The notes: generated by a model from the sequence alone, not told the origin. 64,000 bases of DNA from Pseudocolwellia sp. AS88 (GCF_030551755.1 NZ_JAUPEC010000002.1:1-64000); one strand, 5' to 3'. Counted from the first letter of the stretch, positions 1 through 10,535 are shown. Translations and numbers: made by a program.

Positions 1-24
1 AGTACGCTTAGTTGTTGATTTCAT
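1..24 (-). CDS. 5' end of a leftward gene cut by the window edge
   Basis: Read on the minus strand, a GGAG-like ribosome-binding site stands a few bases before an ATG, followed by eight open codons (M-K-S-T-T-K-R-T) that run off the left edge. A TTGACA-like hexamer lies further upstream (plus positions 53-58), with no convincing -10 box. The peptide is too short to identify. The reading rests on the start-site layout alone. Confidence 0.35.
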
Positions 25-90
25 AACACTCTCCAATTTACTTAAAGAAAAGTGTCAACCTTATTTAGGACGGGTCATAATATTCTTAAA

Positions 91-120
91 AGCCATTACT
101 TAAAGTAGTGGCTTTTTTTT
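91..120 (+). terminator. stem-loop followed by T-run
   Basis: Two 10-base arms (AGCCATTACT and AGTAGTGGCT, one G-U pair) enclose a three-base loop and are followed by eight T's. This has the shape of an intrinsic terminator on the plus strand. No plus-strand gene is visible upstream within the window, so the gene it serves is unknown. Confidence 0.55.
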
Positions 121-387
121 GCCTAAAATATCACTTTCTTTCATTTCTTATCTCGTCAAAAAAATACTTGTATCTATGCAGGTAAAAATTTTAATCGATC
201 AAATGTAAATATGGGATTTAATTGATTGTCTCTAGTTCAAGTTGGTTATCGAAGATATTTTTATTCATATTTACTGGCTGAACTCGATAAGCCAACTACA
301 CTTTAATTAGTACTTAAATTTATAAACTCTAAATTTGGTTTGTAAATTTCAAAGGTGTCTGTTTTTCAGTTACATAAGGAGATATAA
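121..387. other. AT-rich intergenic region
   Basis: No gene is supported here. It ends with the AAGGAG ribosome-binding site of the next small gene, and probably holds that gene's promoter, but no clear -35/-10 pair was identified. Confidence 0.4.
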
Positions 388-561
388 GTGAAAGATGCAG
401 AAATGAGACAATTAAGTTTATTGTTCGAGAAGATGGTAGCGAATAAAGCCAGTGTTGATGAACAGCAAAAGTTGGAATTGCTTTATCAGGTGTTTATTGA
501 TGAAGGTAGGGAAGGTGTGAGTAATGTAAAGCCATTTAACTCAAGAAAAGAAACACTATAA
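388..561 (+). CDS. hypothetical small protein (57 aa)
   Basis: A GTG start follows an AAGGAG ribosome-binding site (about 376-381) at good spacing and opens a 57-residue frame ending in TAA. The product is soluble-looking and mostly predicted helical, with alternating acidic, basic and leucine residues (about residues 5-45), and has no cysteines or membrane segment. No family is recognised. The stop codon overlaps the left arm of a hairpin, consistent with a short monocistronic transcript. The strong ribosome-binding site is the main reason to believe it is real. Confidence 0.55.
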   Translation: MKDAEMRQLSLLFEKMVANKASVDEQQKLELLYQVFIDEGREGVSNVKPFNSRKETL

Positions 562-600
562 ATTATCACTCAAATTATATTTCAAATTTAAGTGATAATT
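561..600. terminator. hairpin between two convergent small genes
   Basis: A perfect 10-bp inverted repeat (AATTATCACT at 561-570, AGTGATAATT at 591-600) surrounds an AT-rich 20-base centre. It lies between a rightward and a leftward gene, as expected of a shared terminator, but lacks a clear T-run on either strand. Confidence 0.4.
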
Positions 601-612
601 CTGAGAAGTTCG

Positions 613-837
613 CTAGCTTGACGATTTAAATCTTGCCGCATCAATGATTGCCCACAAATGCATAACCGGTCCTAGCACCCAACCTATTAGTATAATTGCT
701 GTTGCCCAAGCTGCTGTAGTAAATACAAAAAATAGAATGGCTGCTAATATTCTTCCTTGTACTAATTGCCCTAAGCCAGGGATGAAAATATTACAAATAG
801 CAGCTAATACATTACCGCCTGAACCTTGATCTGACAT
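613..837 (-). CDS. small two-helix membrane protein (TM2-like)
   Basis: This 74-residue protein has a short polar N-terminus and then two hydrophobic segments (about residues 9-30 and 32-58), separated by a G-L-G-Q-L-V-Q-G-R turn of the kind seen in TM2-type small membrane proteins. The end is polar. A GAGG ribosome-binding site precedes the ATG. It probably sits in the inner membrane; its function is unknown. The family call rests on the helix-turn-helix layout and the Gly-rich loop only. Confidence 0.6.
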   Translation of the reverse strand: MSDQGSGGNVLAAICNIFIPGLGQLVQGRILAAILFFVFTTAAWATAIILIGWVLGPVMHLWAIIDAARFKSSS

Positions 838-1128
838 AATTAAACCTCGTTAAAATATATAATATTGATTCACTAAAATTATCACCATTTATACAGAAAA
901 AACAGGCTAATACCAAGTTGATTAATGAATTACTCAAGTCGATATCAGTAACGTTTTATAAGTATCAACCAATTTATGGTCGTTAAATAAAGGGTATTAG
1001 CTTTATTGGTATTTACTGTTTTCTACGCATTAAAATTTGTAGGCTGGGTATAATTTCGTTTCGTGTCACTAAGAATAAGTCTATCATACTATTATTGATG
1101 CACTTTTTAACAATCGAATTGTGAAAAT

Positions 1129-1995
1129 ATGAATTTTTACGAAAAAATAAGAAATTACGCACATTGGAAAATAATCGCAAAGTTTGCTCTGTATCTATTT
1201 AAAAGAGTGAAGTATGAACAAATACATGTTGTGGCGGGATATTTATCTTACGTAACTTTAATGTCACTTGTACCTCTTATGGTGGTGATGTTATCTATAA
1301 TGACAGCGTTTCCAATATTTTCAGATATTAAAGAAGTTGTAGAAGGTGTTATTTATAATAATTTCGTTCCTACATCGGGTGATGTTGTTCAACATCATCT
1401 CACTGGTTTTGTTGATAATGCTTCTAAAATGTCAGCTATTGCTGTTTCATTTCTCTTCTTATTTGCTTTACTTCTTATTTCAGCAATAGATAAAACCTTT
1501 AATAAAATATGGAGTGTGAATAAACCAAGAAGAATTGTCACTTCCTTCTCAATGTACTGGATGGTTTTAACTTTAGGACCTATTCTTGCTGGTGGTAGTA
1601 TTGTTGTTACTTCGTATATTGCCTCGTTAGTTTCTTTAGGTGATTATGATGTGTATGGTGTTGCTAATATATTTTTAAGGCTATTACCTTTACTGGCTTC
1701 AGCGGGCGGGTTCTTAGTTTTATATATGATTGTGCCTAACAAAATGGTAGTTTTTAAATATGCATTAGTAGGTGCTGTTACTGCAGCAATATTATTTGAA
1801 GTTGCCAAAAAGGGATTCGCTTTTTATGTGACTCAATTACCATCGTATCAAGCCATATATGGAGCATTAGGTACAATTCCTATTCTCTTTTTATGGGTTT
1901 ATTTATCATGGTTAGTGACTTTAATTGGAGCTGTACTGACGGTAGCTTTACAAGACTTTAGTGATGAACAAGTTGCTGAAAATAATAATGAATAA
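1129..1995 (+). CDS. YihY/BrkB family inner-membrane protein (UPF0761)
   Basis: The 288-residue product matches the YihY family (formerly misassigned as RNase BN) in length and landmarks. It has an N-terminal cytoplasmic stretch, the [12 protein letters not shown] segment near residues 38-50, and about six membrane helices. A D-K-T-F-N-K-I-W motif lies around residue 120 and [14 protein letters not shown] near residue 245. The tail is short and acidic. Molecular function is unsettled; transport or envelope roles have been proposed. It heads a rightward run with pip and dtd, with pip starting 12 bases after its stop. Confidence 0.85.
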   Translation: MNFYEKIRNYAHWKIIAKFALYLFKRVKYEQIHVVAGYLSYVTLMSLVPLMVVMLSIMTAFPIFSDIKEVVEGVIYNNFVPTSGDVVQHHLTGFVDNASKMSAIAVSFLFLFALLLISAIDKTFNKIWSVNKPRRIVTSFSMYWMVLTLGPILAGGSIVVTSYIASLVSLGDYDVYGVANIFLRLLPLLASAGGFLVLYMIVPNKMVVFKYALVGAVTAAILFEVAKKGFAFYVTQLPSYQAIYGALGTIPILFLWVYLSWLVTLIGAVLTVALQDFSDEQVAENNNE

Positions 1996-2007
1996 TTGAG
2001 GTGGTTT

Positions 2008-2973
2008 ATGTCTAGAACACTTTTCCCTAAAATATCGGCTTATCATCAAGAATGGTTAGATGTTGGTGACGGACACCAGTTGTATTTAGAGCAATCAGGT
2101 AATCCTAAAGGAATTCCAGTACTTTATTTACATGGTGGGCCAGGCGGCGGATCTAGTGAAAATCATAGACGTTATTTTGATCCTAATCTTTATCACATTA
2201 TTTTGTTTGATCAGCGCGGTTGTGGGCAATCTAATCCAGCACCAAGTGTTGAGAACAACACCACAGAAGCATTAGTAGCAGATATAGAAAAAATAAGAGA
2301 GCACTTAAACATAGAACAATGGTTGATTGCTGGTGGGTCTTGGGGCACAACATTAGCAATGGTTTATGGTATTGCTTATCCTGAGAAAGTTCTTGGCTTT
2401 ATACTTAGAGGACTGTTTTTAGGTACCCAAGCTGAATATGATTGGCTTTACAGACCAGCAGGAGCTCAACGCTTTTTCCCTGAGTATTATCAAGAGTTTT
2501 GTAAAAATATGTCTGGTGATGAACAGTGTGATCCATTGTCTTACTACCATAAAAAACTTCATTCAGAAAACGAGATTGCGGCTATCTCCGCCAGTAAAAA
2601 ATGGTACCTATGGGAGCTTAGGCTTGCAAGTCTTGAGCATCCGAGTATTGGTAGTTTACAGGTAGATGATGCCCATCAGGCATTGTGTATGGCTAAATTG
2701 TCTAGTCATTACTTTATTAATAATGCTTTTCTTTCTGAAAACTATATCCTGAAAAACTTAAATAAAATTAAAGATATACCTGCTGTTTTAATCCATGGGC
2801 GATATGATATGGTTTGCCAATTATATATTGCTCAGCAGATCACAGAGTTGTGGGACAACGCTCACCTTCACACATTACCTTGTGCTGGGCATAGTGGCTT
2901 TGAGCGACAAACGGTAGACGCTTTTTGTAAAGCGTCAGATACCATGGCTGAATTTTTAAATGAGAAGGCTTAA
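2008..2973 (+). CDS. pip: proline iminopeptidase (alpha/beta hydrolase, S33)
   Basis: The enzyme removes N-terminal proline from peptides. The 321-residue protein shows the family's H-G-G-P-G-G-G oxyanion motif near residue 42, D-Q-R-G-C-G-Q-S near 68, and the nucleophile elbow G-G-S-W-G-T with Ser about 111. The acidic residue lies in H-G-R-Y-D (about 265) and the catalytic His in G-H-S-G-F near 293. I chose the ATG at 2008 because a GAGG box lies just ahead; an in-frame TTG four codons upstream abuts the previous stop and is less likely. It lies between yihY and dtd, probably in one transcript. Confidence 0.9.
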   Translation: MSRTLFPKISAYHQEWLDVGDGHQLYLEQSGNPKGIPVLYLHGGPGGGSSENHRRYFDPNLYHIILFDQRGCGQSNPAPSVENNTTEALVADIEKIREHLNIEQWLIAGGSWGTTLAMVYGIAYPEKVLGFILRGLFLGTQAEYDWLYRPAGAQRFFPEYYQEFCKNMSGDEQCDPLSYYHKKLHSENEIAAISASKKWYLWELRLASLEHPSIGSLQVDDAHQALCMAKLSSHYFINNAFLSENYILKNLNKIKDIPAVLIHGRYDMVCQLYIAQQITELWDNAHLHTLPCAGHSGFERQTVDAFCKASDTMAEFLNEKA

Positions 2974-2982
2974 TAAGTTTAT

Positions 2983-3420
2983 ATGATCGCATTATTACAG
3001 AGAGTAACTGAAGCAAGTGTTACCGTAGATGATGAAATAACAGGCGAAATAGAAAAAGGTTTATTGGTTTTTGTGGCAATTGAACCAACAGATGATGCCG
3101 CTAAAGCTAAGCGGTTAGCTCAAAGAATTGCTGGTTATCGTATATTTGAAGATGATAATGGCAAAATGAACCTTAATGTTGAACAAGCAGGTGGTGAGAT
3201 TTTAGTTGTTTCTCAGTTTACCTTAGCCGCTGATACCTCAAAAGGATTACGACCAAGTTTTACCAATGCTGCGCCTCCTGAGATCAGTAAAGGTTTATAT
3301 GAAGATTTTTGCAAAAACCTTAGAGAACTTGGTTTTAAAGTACCTACGGGAGTTTTTGGTGCTGATATGAAAGTGCGATTACTTAATGATGGTCCGGTTA
3401 CTTTTAGACTAACTTGCTAA
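2983..3420 (+). CDS. dtd: D-aminoacyl-tRNA deacylase
   Basis: Dtd hydrolyses D-aminoacyl-tRNAs and mischarged glycyl-tRNA(Ala), recycling tRNA in the cytoplasm. At 145 residues it has the standard length. It carries the two active-site motifs, S-Q-F-T-L-A-A (about 77-83) and N-D-G-P-V-T-F near the C-terminus, plus the usual start M-I-A-L-L-Q-R-V. It begins 9 bases after pip, so the two are likely co-transcribed, as in other gammaproteobacteria. Confidence 0.95.
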   Translation: MIALLQRVTEASVTVDDEITGEIEKGLLVFVAIEPTDDAAKAKRLAQRIAGYRIFEDDNGKMNLNVEQAGGEILVVSQFTLAADTSKGLRPSFTNAAPPEISKGLYEDFCKNLRELGFKVPTGVFGADMKVRLLNDGPVTFRLTC

Positions 3421-3504
3421 CATTATAATAAATATCGCTAAATACATCGTAAAGATTACTCGATTTAAGATTTAAAAAACTAATTTGATCAAATAGGCTA
3501 AATT

Positions 3505-4341
3505 GTGAGTACAAGTGTAGGCATTGTAGGATGTGGGTGGCTAGGTAAGGCACTCACTAAAAAATTAATAAGTCAGCAATATTCAGTCATTGTTTCTACT
3601 CAGCATCAAGATAAAGTTGAAGAATTATCTAAACTTGGCGCTCAAGTTGAATGTTTTAGTTTATCGGATTCTTCTCCTTCAGCTAATGACTTTAAACTTT
3701 CTCTATTCAAACAGTCATGCGTTATTATCGCTATACCTCCTGGTATACGGCAAGGTCGTAAAGACTACGCAGACAAAATAAAACATTTGGTTGAACTTGC
3801 ACAAGCGGGCGATGTTAAACAATTAATAATGATCAGTTCAACAGCTGTTTATAATGGATTAGATGGATATATTGAAGAAGATATTACATTAGATTTATCT
3901 TCAGAAAAAACAGCTATTATCCATCAAGCGGAACAAGAGGCGCTTAAGTTTTCAGGTGAAACTATCATTTTAAGATTTTCTGGTTTAGTCGGACCAGACA
4001 GACATCCAGGTAAATTCTTAAAAAGTGGCAGATCACTATCTGATCCTGACGCCACAACAAATCTTATTCACCAACAAGATGCCGTGGGCTTATTATTCGG
4101 ACTTATTAATAAACCTGCACATAGCTCTATTTATAATGGCTCAAGCCAAACTCATATCGCTAAACGTGAATATTACGAGCAAGCAGCAAGGGTACTTGGG
4201 CTTGATAAACCTGAGTTTACAGAGTCTATAAATAATGATTCGCTTGTAGCTAATAAAATTATTAACTCTAATAAAATAAGAAAGTTTTTATCTTATACAT
4301 TTGCCTATGATGACTTATTGTCTTGGTTATCAGATTCATAA
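3505..4341 (+). CDS. NAD(P)-binding SDR/epimerase-like protein (YeeZ-type)
   Basis: The 278-residue protein opens with a Rossmann dinucleotide-binding motif (G-I-V-G-C-G-W-L-G-K, residues 6-15), followed by a region like the extended SDR family. A strand ending I-M-I-S-S-T-A-V-Y-N (about 108-117) corresponds to the S/T-x-V-Y segment of YeeZ-like proteins, and R-F-S-G-L-V-G-P lies near residue 155. Substrate is unknown. The start is GTG at 3505 with a weak ribosome-binding site. It lies 84 bases after dtd and may have its own promoter. Confidence 0.75.
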   Translation: MSTSVGIVGCGWLGKALTKKLISQQYSVIVSTQHQDKVEELSKLGAQVECFSLSDSSPSANDFKLSLFKQSCVIIAIPPGIRQGRKDYADKIKHLVELAQAGDVKQLIMISSTAVYNGLDGYIEEDITLDLSSEKTAIIHQAEQEALKFSGETIILRFSGLVGPDRHPGKFLKSGRSLSDPDATTNLIHQQDAVGLLFGLINKPAHSSIYNGSSQTHIAKREYYEQAARVLGLDKPEFTESINNDSLVANKIINSNKIRKFLSYTFAYDDLLSWLSDS

Positions 4342-4380
4342 TCTTGTAAATGAAATTTAATTAAAAGTATTCAACCCTTT

Positions 4381-4674
4381 ATGGCATGTTTTAAAAGTAA
4401 AAGCTTTACTCTCTTTATTGTATTACTACTGCATATCACTTTGCTTGATCTTGTTATGATCACTTACAAAGGAGCTGTAATTTTAGTAGACAAGAATATA
4501 GAGTTTAAAACTATCCTTACTCATCTTCTTATCGTGTGTGCAAGTGTCGGATTCTATTGCTTACTTAATTATCTAGTAAGACGATTTACAAACTCTACAA
4601 GTAAAGTCAGTGATTATATGTGGGTTGTTCTGCCTGTACTTTTTATTTTATTTATTGGCTTTCTCTACATTTGA
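4381..4674 (+). CDS. hypothetical three-helix membrane protein (97 aa)
   Basis: The product has three strongly hydrophobic segments (about residues 8-30, 44-64 and 78-96), a basic patch V-R-R between the second and third, and no catalytic motif. No family is recognised. It follows the YeeZ-like gene by 39 bases on the same strand. The ribosome-binding site is poor, so translation may be weak. Confidence 0.5.
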   Translation: MACFKSKSFTLFIVLLLHITLLDLVMITYKGAVILVDKNIEFKTILTHLLIVCASVGFYCLLNYLVRRFTNSTSKVSDYMWVVLPVLFILFIGFLYI

Positions 4675-4844
4675 ACTAAATTCCATTAAAGATATTTTAT
4701 TGCATAACATCATTTAATCGATGTATTAGATAGGTGATAAAGTAGCCTTAAGTAAATAGCGTATCTTGCTATTAATAGTATGTTGTCGATAATTAATCTA
4801 TATTAGTTAATTGATAATAATAAATTTAAATAGGAATGTAGCGC

Positions 4845-5831
4845 ATGGAATTATTAATCCCTCTTATATCAAGTCCCATTTTATGGATCACTCTTGTGGT
4901 TTTATATACCCTCAAGAAAGGTATTTATTTTGTACCGCAAAACAGAGGTTATGTAATTTATACCTTAGGGAAATACGATAAAACCTTGTCTGCAGGACTT
5001 AACTTTATTGTTCCATTTATCCAATCTGTTGTAGCTGACAGAAATTTAAAGGAACAATCATTAGATATTTCATCTCAATCTGCCATCACAAAAGATAATA
5101 TTTCATTAGAGCTTGATGGCATTCTGTTTATGAAAGTAACAGATGCTGGCGCAGCCACTAATAATATTACAGATTATAAATTGTCAGTAACCCAACTGGC
5201 GATGACAACGATGCGTAATGCTATAGGTTCTATGGAACTTGATGAGTGTTTTCAATCTAGAGATACCATTAATGCAACTATCTTAGCGGCTATGACTGAG
5301 GCAACAGCTCCTTGGGGGGTAATGGTTACTCGATATGAAATTCGCGATATTAATCCACCTCAAAGTATTCGTGAAGACATGGAAAAACAAATGACGGCAG
5401 AGCGAGAAAAGCGTTCTGTGATCTTAACTGCGCAAGGTGTTAAAACAGCTTCAATAACTGAAGCTGAAGGTTTAAAAGCGGCTCGAGTATTAGATGCTGA
5501 AGCATCAAAGGCTGAACAAGTGTTAAATGCTCAAGCAGACAAAGAGAAACAAATTTTAGAGGCTACAGGTAAAGCTGAAGCTATCAGATTAGTAGCAGAA
5601 GCTGAAGCCGCAGCTCTTGCTACTATTGGTGATGCTGCGAATACTGATAGCGGTAAAGCGGCTATCACTCTTACTTTGGCTCAAGATGCTATTGCAGCAC
5701 ATAAAGCTATTGCTGCAGAAAGCACAGTTGTTTTAACTGACGGAAAAACAGCTGACAATATTGCTAATACAGTAGCGCAAGCTATCGCTGTTTCTGGCTC
5801 ACTAAAGTTACCTCAAGCAGATGTGTCTTAA
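4845..5831 (+). CDS. qmcA: SPFH/stomatin-like membrane protein QmcA
   Basis: QmcA-type proteins form inner-membrane oligomers linked to membrane microdomains and FtsH-family proteolysis. The 328-residue product has an N-terminal membrane anchor (about 8-25), the motif V-P-Q-N-R-G-Y-V, an SPFH core with R-N-A-I-G and D-I-N-P-P, and then a long Ala/Glu/Lys-rich coiled coil (about 180-265). An AGGAA box precedes the ATG. The NfeD partner starts 21 bases downstream, the classical stomatin-NfeD pairing. Confidence 0.9.
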   Translation: MELLIPLISSPILWITLVVLYTLKKGIYFVPQNRGYVIYTLGKYDKTLSAGLNFIVPFIQSVVADRNLKEQSLDISSQSAITKDNISLELDGILFMKVTDAGAATNNITDYKLSVTQLAMTTMRNAIGSMELDECFQSRDTINATILAAMTEATAPWGVMVTRYEIRDINPPQSIREDMEKQMTAEREKRSVILTAQGVKTASITEAEGLKAARVLDAEASKAEQVLNAQADKEKQILEATGKAEAIRLVAEAEAAALATIGDAANTDSGKAAITLTLAQDAIAAHKAIAAESTVVLTDGKTADNIANTVAQAIAVSGSLKLPQADVS

Positions 5832-5852
5832 TATAAGTGTTAAGGATTAGAT

Positions 5853-6320
5853 ATGGATCTTATTAATTACTTTTCTGAGCATCATGCTCAGCTATTATTT
5901 CTAATAGCAGGTATTAGTTTTATTGTGGAACTGACTGTTCTTGGGATGAGTGGACCACTACTGTTTATCGCTATTGCCAGTGTTATTACAGGTATTCTCG
6001 TGCAGCTCAATATATTGTCGGGTTGGGAAAGTGAGCTTTTATCTGTTGGTGCGTTAACAGCATTGATTGCATTGTTGTTATGGAAGCCTCTTAAGTCTTT
6101 TCAAAACTCAAGCACGGGCTCAGATACAAGTAGCGATATGATTGGTAAGCAAGTACCTAGTTCTACAGAAATTACTCATGTAGCAGGAAAAATTCGCTTT
6201 TCAGGTATCGACTGGAGCGCAAGACTAACAACTGACTGTGAAGTTGATGTAATTCTTGCTGATAAACCCTGTGTAATTGCAGGTGTTGATGGAAATGTGA
6301 TGTTGGTAAAGCCTCTGTAA
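5853..6320 (+). CDS. NfeD family membrane protein (short form)
   Basis: The 155-residue protein has a short N-terminus, about three membrane helices (residues 13-75), and a C-terminal OB-fold-like domain (about 90-155) with G-K-x-R-F-S-G-I-D-W-S-A-R, typical of short NfeD proteins lacking the protease domain. These pair with stomatin/QmcA proteins, and here it follows qmcA directly. It likely modulates QmcA assembly. A strong bidirectional terminator closes the operon. Confidence 0.85.
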   Translation: MDLINYFSEHHAQLLFLIAGISFIVELTVLGMSGPLLFIAIASVITGILVQLNILSGWESELLSVGALTALIALLLWKPLKSFQNSSTGSDTSSDMIGKQVPSSTEITHVAGKIRFSGIDWSARLTTDCEVDVILADKPCVIAGVDGNVMLVKPL

Positions 6321-6356
6321 GTTATTAGGGTAGCTCTCATTATAAAAATCACTATC

Positions 6357-6392
6357 AAAAAAGCCAAATTTCAATGATTTGGCTTTTTTTTT
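6357..6392. terminator. bidirectional terminator between nfeD and hutH
   Basis: Arms AAGCCAAAT and ATTTGGCTT (9 bp, perfect) enclose a 7-base loop, with an A-run before and nine T's after. It can stop both the rightward qmcA-nfeD and the leftward hut transcripts. Confidence 0.85.
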
Positions 6393-6421
6393 ATACTGTT
6401 AATTATACCAATTAACTAGCC

Positions 6422-7966
6422 TTACAAACTTGGTAATAAACCTTGAGGTGAGAACTGGTTAAATTCCGCATTAGAAATAATACCTGATGCTTTTTCAATA
6501 TCAGGTGAAAAGTGTCTGTCTTTATCATAAAAACTGACTTGATCACGTAAAATCTGTTTAGCTTGTTCGATGATCAGTGAGCCTTTTAATGGGCTTCTGT
6601 AATCTAAACCTTGAGCAGATGCTAAATATTCAATAGCTAATACGCCATTAGTGTTTTCGCTCATTTCAGCCAAGCGTCTGCCAGCAAATGTTGCCATAGA
6701 AACATGATCTTCCTGATTCGCCGAAGTCGGTAAACTGTCTACCGAAGCAGGGTGAGCTAATGATTTATTTTCAGAAGCTAATGCCGCTGAGGTTACTTGA
6801 GCAATCATGAAACCAGAATTTAATCCGCCATTATCAACTAAAAATGGAGGTAAATTACTTAAATGGGAATCTATTAGTAACGCCATTCTTCTTTCAGAAA
6901 GAGAGCCTATTTCAGCAATTGCTAAAGCTAAGTTATCTGCGGCCATAGCCACAGGTTCAGCATGAAAATTACCAGCAGAAATAAAATCACCTTCGTTAGC
7001 AAATACTAAAGGATTGTCAGTAACGCCATTAGCTTCGATATGTAAAACTTCAGCTGCTTGTCTTATTTGTGTTAAACAGGCGCCCATTACTTGAGGCTGG
7101 CAACGAAGTGAGTAAGGATCTTGTACTTTTTCACATTTTTCATGTGATGAGCCAATCTCAGAGTTTTTACCTAATACATGTCGGTAAGCTTTTGCGACAT
7201 CAATTTGCCCTATTTGTCCGCGTACAATATGAACTCTTTCATCAAAAGGTGCTCTGCTACCTAAAGCTGCTTCAACAGACATCGAACCAATAACAACTGC
7301 TGCTGAGAATAAGTCTTCTGATAAAAATAAACCTTCAAGAGCAAATGCTGTAGAAGCTTGTGTGCCGTTGAGTAATGCCAAACCTTCTTTCGCCGCTAAA
7401 GTTATAGGCTCTAATCCTGCTATAGCTAAGGCTTCTTTGGCTGGAAGCACTTGGTTTTGATAAGTCATCTCACCTTCACCTAGTAAAGGTAAAACCATAT
7501 GAGATAAGGGGGCTAAATCACCAGATGCGCCAACAGAACCTTTTTTCGGTACACAAGGGTAAACTTTATTATTTAATAGTGTAATTAAGGTTTGAATGAC
7601 TTCTAAACGAATACCTGAAAACCCGCGAGATAATGAATTAATTTTTAATACCATCATTAATCTCACCGACGACTCGTCCATGTTTTTCCCAAAGCCAGCA
7701 GAGTGAGACAAGACAATAGAGCGTTGTAGTAATTCTAATTCATCATTTTTAATACGAGTGCTGGCGAGTAAACCAAAACCTGTGTTTATTCCGTATACCA
7801 CTCTATTTTCTTTAATAACTTGTTGAACAGCTTCTGCACTTTTATTGATGTTCTCAAAAGCGTTTTCATTGAGTGTGAAATGATCATAGCCATTACGTTG
7901 TACTTTACGTAATTGCTGTAGAGTCAGTTTCCCTGGAGATATGTTTAATGTGCTTACTTGTGTCAT
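6422..7966 (-). CDS. hutH: histidine ammonia-lyase
   Basis: HutH deaminates L-histidine to trans-urocanate, step one of histidine degradation. The 514-residue protein has the full family length. The Ala-Ser-Gly triad (about 147-149, within G-S-V-G-A-S-G-D-L) forms the MIO electrophile, and the catalytic Tyr lies in [10 protein letters not shown] near residue 59. It starts 9 bases after hutU with an AGGAG box, so hutU-hutH are co-transcribed and probably derepressed by urocanate through HutC. Confidence 0.97.
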   Translation of the reverse strand: MTQVSTLNISPGKLTLQQLRKVQRNGYDHFTLNENAFENINKSAEAVQQVIKENRVVYGINTGFGLLASTRIKNDELELLQRSIVLSHSAGFGKNMDESSVRLMMVLKINSLSRGFSGIRLEVIQTLITLLNNKVYPCVPKKGSVGASGDLAPLSHMVLPLLGEGEMTYQNQVLPAKEALAIAGLEPITLAAKEGLALLNGTQASTAFALEGLFLSEDLFSAAVVIGSMSVEAALGSRAPFDERVHIVRGQIGQIDVAKAYRHVLGKNSEIGSSHEKCEKVQDPYSLRCQPQVMGACLTQIRQAAEVLHIEANGVTDNPLVFANEGDFISAGNFHAEPVAMAADNLALAIAEIGSLSERRMALLIDSHLSNLPPFLVDNGGLNSGFMIAQVTSAALASENKSLAHPASVDSLPTSANQEDHVSMATFAGRRLAEMSENTNGVLAIEYLASAQGLDYRSPLKGSLIIEQAKQILRDQVSFYDKDRHFSPDIEKASGIISNAEFNQFSPQGLLPSL

Positions 7967-7975
7967 GGTTATCTC

Positions 7976-9694
7976 CTAAGCTTGTTTGGTGTTATTTGTA
8001 TTGTTAGTGATCATAGGTAAGTTTAAACCTTGTTCTTTAGCGCAGCTTTGCGCTATTTCATATCCAGCATCAGCATGTCGCATAACACCTGTTGCAGGGT
8101 CATTCCAAAGTACGCGGCTTAAACGTTTCTTAGCTGCCTCGGTTCCATCAGCAACAATAACCACACCTGAATGTTGACTAAAGCCCATACCTACACCACC
8201 ACCATGATGCAAACTTACCCAAGTTGCACCGCCTGAAGTTGAAAGTAATGCGTTCAGTAACGGCCAATCAGATACCGCATCTGAACCATCTTTCATACTT
8301 TCTGTTTCACGATTAGGTGAAGCAACAGAGCCTGAATCTAAATGGTCTCTACCAATAACAACCGGAGCAGACAATTCGCCCGAAGCAACCATGTCGTTAA
8401 AAGCTACGGCTAAACGAGATCGATCTTTTAAGCCAACCCAACAAATACGCGCTGGTAATCCTTGAAATTCAATGCGCTCGCGTGCCATATCTAACCAGTT
8501 ATGTAGATGTGGGTTATCAGGAATAAGTTCTTTAACTTTAGCGTCTGTTTTATAAATGTCTTCCGGGTCGCCAGACAATGCGACCCAACGGAAAGGCCCG
8601 ATACCTTCACAAAATAATGGACGCACATAAGCTGGAACAAAACCTGGAAAATCAAAGGCATTGGTAACACCTTCTTCTAAAGCCATTTGGCGAATGTTGT
8701 TACCATAATCGGTTGTTGCCGCACCTGCCTTTTGTAAATCAAGCATGGCTTGAACTTGTATTGCCATGGATTGTTTTGCCGCTTTTACTACATTAGCTTC
8801 GTTTTCTTTTCTACCCTCAACAGCTTGCTCCATCGTCCAGCCTTGAGGTAAATAACCATTAAGAGGATCATGAGCGGAAGTTTGATCGGTTACTACATCT
8901 GGCGTAATGCCACGTTTCACTAATTCAGGAAATACATCAGCGGCGTTACCAAGTAAGCCTACAGAAACAGCTTCGCCTTTTGATGTGGCTGCATTAATCA
9001 TTGCTAAAACTTCATCTAAAGATGTAGCTTTCTTATCAAGGTAGCGTGTTTTTAATCTGAAATCGATGCGTGATTCGTCACACTCGACAACCAATGCTGA
9101 AAACCCAGCCATAGTTGCTGCTAAAGGTTGAGCTCCACCCATACCGCCTAAGCCGCCTGTAAGTACCCACTTACCTTTAGCACTACCGCCAAAATGTTGT
9201 TTTGCCATAGCGACAAAGGTTTCATATGTTCCTTGAACAATGCCTTGCGAGCCGATGTAGATCCAAGAGCCAGCCGTCATTTGGCCGTACATCATCAAGC
9301 CTTTCTTATCTAACTCATTGAAGTGCTCCCACGTTGCCCAATGAGGCACGAGGTTAGAGTTAGCAATAAGTACGCGCGGTGCATCTTCATGTGTTGTAAA
9401 AACACCTACAGGCTTGCCTGATTGAATAAGCAAGGTTTCATAATTTTCAAGTTTTTCAAGGGTTTCAACTATTTTGTCAAAACACTCCCAATCTCTTGCT
9501 GCTCGACCAATACCACCATAAACCACGAGTGACTGAGGATGTTCAGCAACTTCAGCATCAAGGTTGTTCATTAACATGCGCTTAGCCGCTTCAGTTAACC
9601 AACTTTTAGTGGTGATTGTGGTGCCGGTGTCAGCCTTTATAATTCGGCTTGTATCAATGCGTTTATCAGCAATGTCTTTTTCATTCGTGGTCAT
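7976..9694 (-). CDS. hutU: urocanate hydratase
   Basis: HutU converts urocanate to 4-imidazolone-5-propionate using tightly bound NAD+. The 572-residue protein is slightly longer than the usual 555-560 and shows the conserved blocks [21 protein letters not shown] and the C-terminal [15 protein letters not shown]. The start has a GAGG box. It lies 35 bases downstream of hutC and 9 upstream of hutH, giving a leftward hutC-hutU-hutH unit. Confidence 0.97.
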   Translation of the reverse strand: MTTNEKDIADKRIDTSRIIKADTGTTITTKSWLTEAAKRMLMNNLDAEVAEHPQSLVVYGGIGRAARDWECFDKIVETLEKLENYETLLIQSGKPVGVFTTHEDAPRVLIANSNLVPHWATWEHFNELDKKGLMMYGQMTAGSWIYIGSQGIVQGTYETFVAMAKQHFGGSAKGKWVLTGGLGGMGGAQPLAATMAGFSALVVECDESRIDFRLKTRYLDKKATSLDEVLAMINAATSKGEAVSVGLLGNAADVFPELVKRGITPDVVTDQTSAHDPLNGYLPQGWTMEQAVEGRKENEANVVKAAKQSMAIQVQAMLDLQKAGAATTDYGNNIRQMALEEGVTNAFDFPGFVPAYVRPLFCEGIGPFRWVALSGDPEDIYKTDAKVKELIPDNPHLHNWLDMARERIEFQGLPARICWVGLKDRSRLAVAFNDMVASGELSAPVVIGRDHLDSGSVASPNRETESMKDGSDAVSDWPLLNALLSTSGGATWVSLHHGGGVGMGFSQHSGVVIVADGTEAAKKRLSRVLWNDPATGVMRHADAGYEIAQSCAKEQGLNLPMITNNTNNTKQA

Positions 9695-9729
9695 TCTTCA
9701 ATCCTCATCTTTCAAAATTATGGCTAGTT

Positions 9730-10470
9730 TTAAAAAACTAAGCGGCTACCTAAGCGATACTTATCACCTGGTGAAGTTAATATGGCTAAACTAACAACGC
9801 CGTTACTTGACCACGTTCTGCGTTTCACTTGTAAACAAGGCTTGGTGTTATCAATTTTGAGTTTTTCAGCTACTGATTGTGAGGCAAGTATGGCTTCAAT
9901 TTCGTGAGTGGCTTCTGTAAGCGGTGCTTCTAACGTTAAGTATTCGTGTGGCGTTATCAGGTTAAAATCTTGTTTAATATAATCAGGTACCAAAGTGCTA
10001 TTAACGTATCTTTGTTCTAGCTGAATAGGTTCATCGTTCTCGAAATGTAGCAGTTCGGAATAATAAACACTGTCTGAAGGTGAAACATTCAATAAAATGG
10101 CGAGTTCGTTACTAACGTCTACTTTTTCTAAAGTGATGGTTTCAGAACGGTGTTGGTGACCACGTTCAAAAATTTCATCGGCTATACTTCTAATTTCTAA
10201 GATAGATGATTGTGATTTGAATGTTGCAACAAAAGTTCCAGCACCTTGAGATCTAACCAAAACACCTTGCTCGGTCAGTTCTTGTAAGGCTCTTCTTGCG
10301 GTCATTCGGCTAACAGAAAATTGTTCTGCAAGCTCGTTTTCAGAAGGCACTTTTTTATTTTGTTGCCAAAGTCCTGATTCTATTTTCTGGCAAATAAACT
10401 GTTTGATAACAGTAAACTTAGCTGCTGACTTCTTTTTAGTGGGGGCTTTTGCTGGCGTCTTTGCTTTCAT
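9730..10470 (-). CDS. hutC: histidine utilization repressor HutC (GntR family)
   Basis: The 246-residue protein has a Lys/Ala-rich N-terminal tail and a GntR winged helix-turn-helix (about 20-88, with K-V-P-S-E-N-E-L-A-E-Q-F-S-V-S-R-M-T-A-R). A UTRA effector domain follows (about 105-245). In characterised HutC proteins the UTRA domain binds urocanate and releases the operator. Here the repressor leads the hutUH operon and sits divergently to hutI. A perfect palindrome lies 66 bases upstream of its start, so it should repress itself and both arms. Confidence 0.95.
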   Translation of the reverse strand: MKAKTPAKAPTKKKSAAKFTVIKQFICQKIESGLWQQNKKVPSENELAEQFSVSRMTARRALQELTEQGVLVRSQGAGTFVATFKSQSSILEIRSIADEIFERGHQHRSETITLEKVDVSNELAILLNVSPSDSVYYSELLHFENDEPIQLEQRYVNSTLVPDYIKQDFNLITPHEYLTLEAPLTEATHEIEAILASQSVAEKLKIDNTKPCLQVKRRTWSSNGVVSLAILTSPGDKYRLGSRLVF

Positions 10471-10535
10471 CTTGATCCCAAACTGTGTTTTTAAATGTCT
10501 ATCTTATTTATACAATCTCATTTTATTTACTAAAA

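Noticed and set aside
168-190. CTTGTATC-like sequence resembling half a HutC site
   Set aside because: No inverted partner and no hut gene nearby; likely chance in AT-rich DNA.
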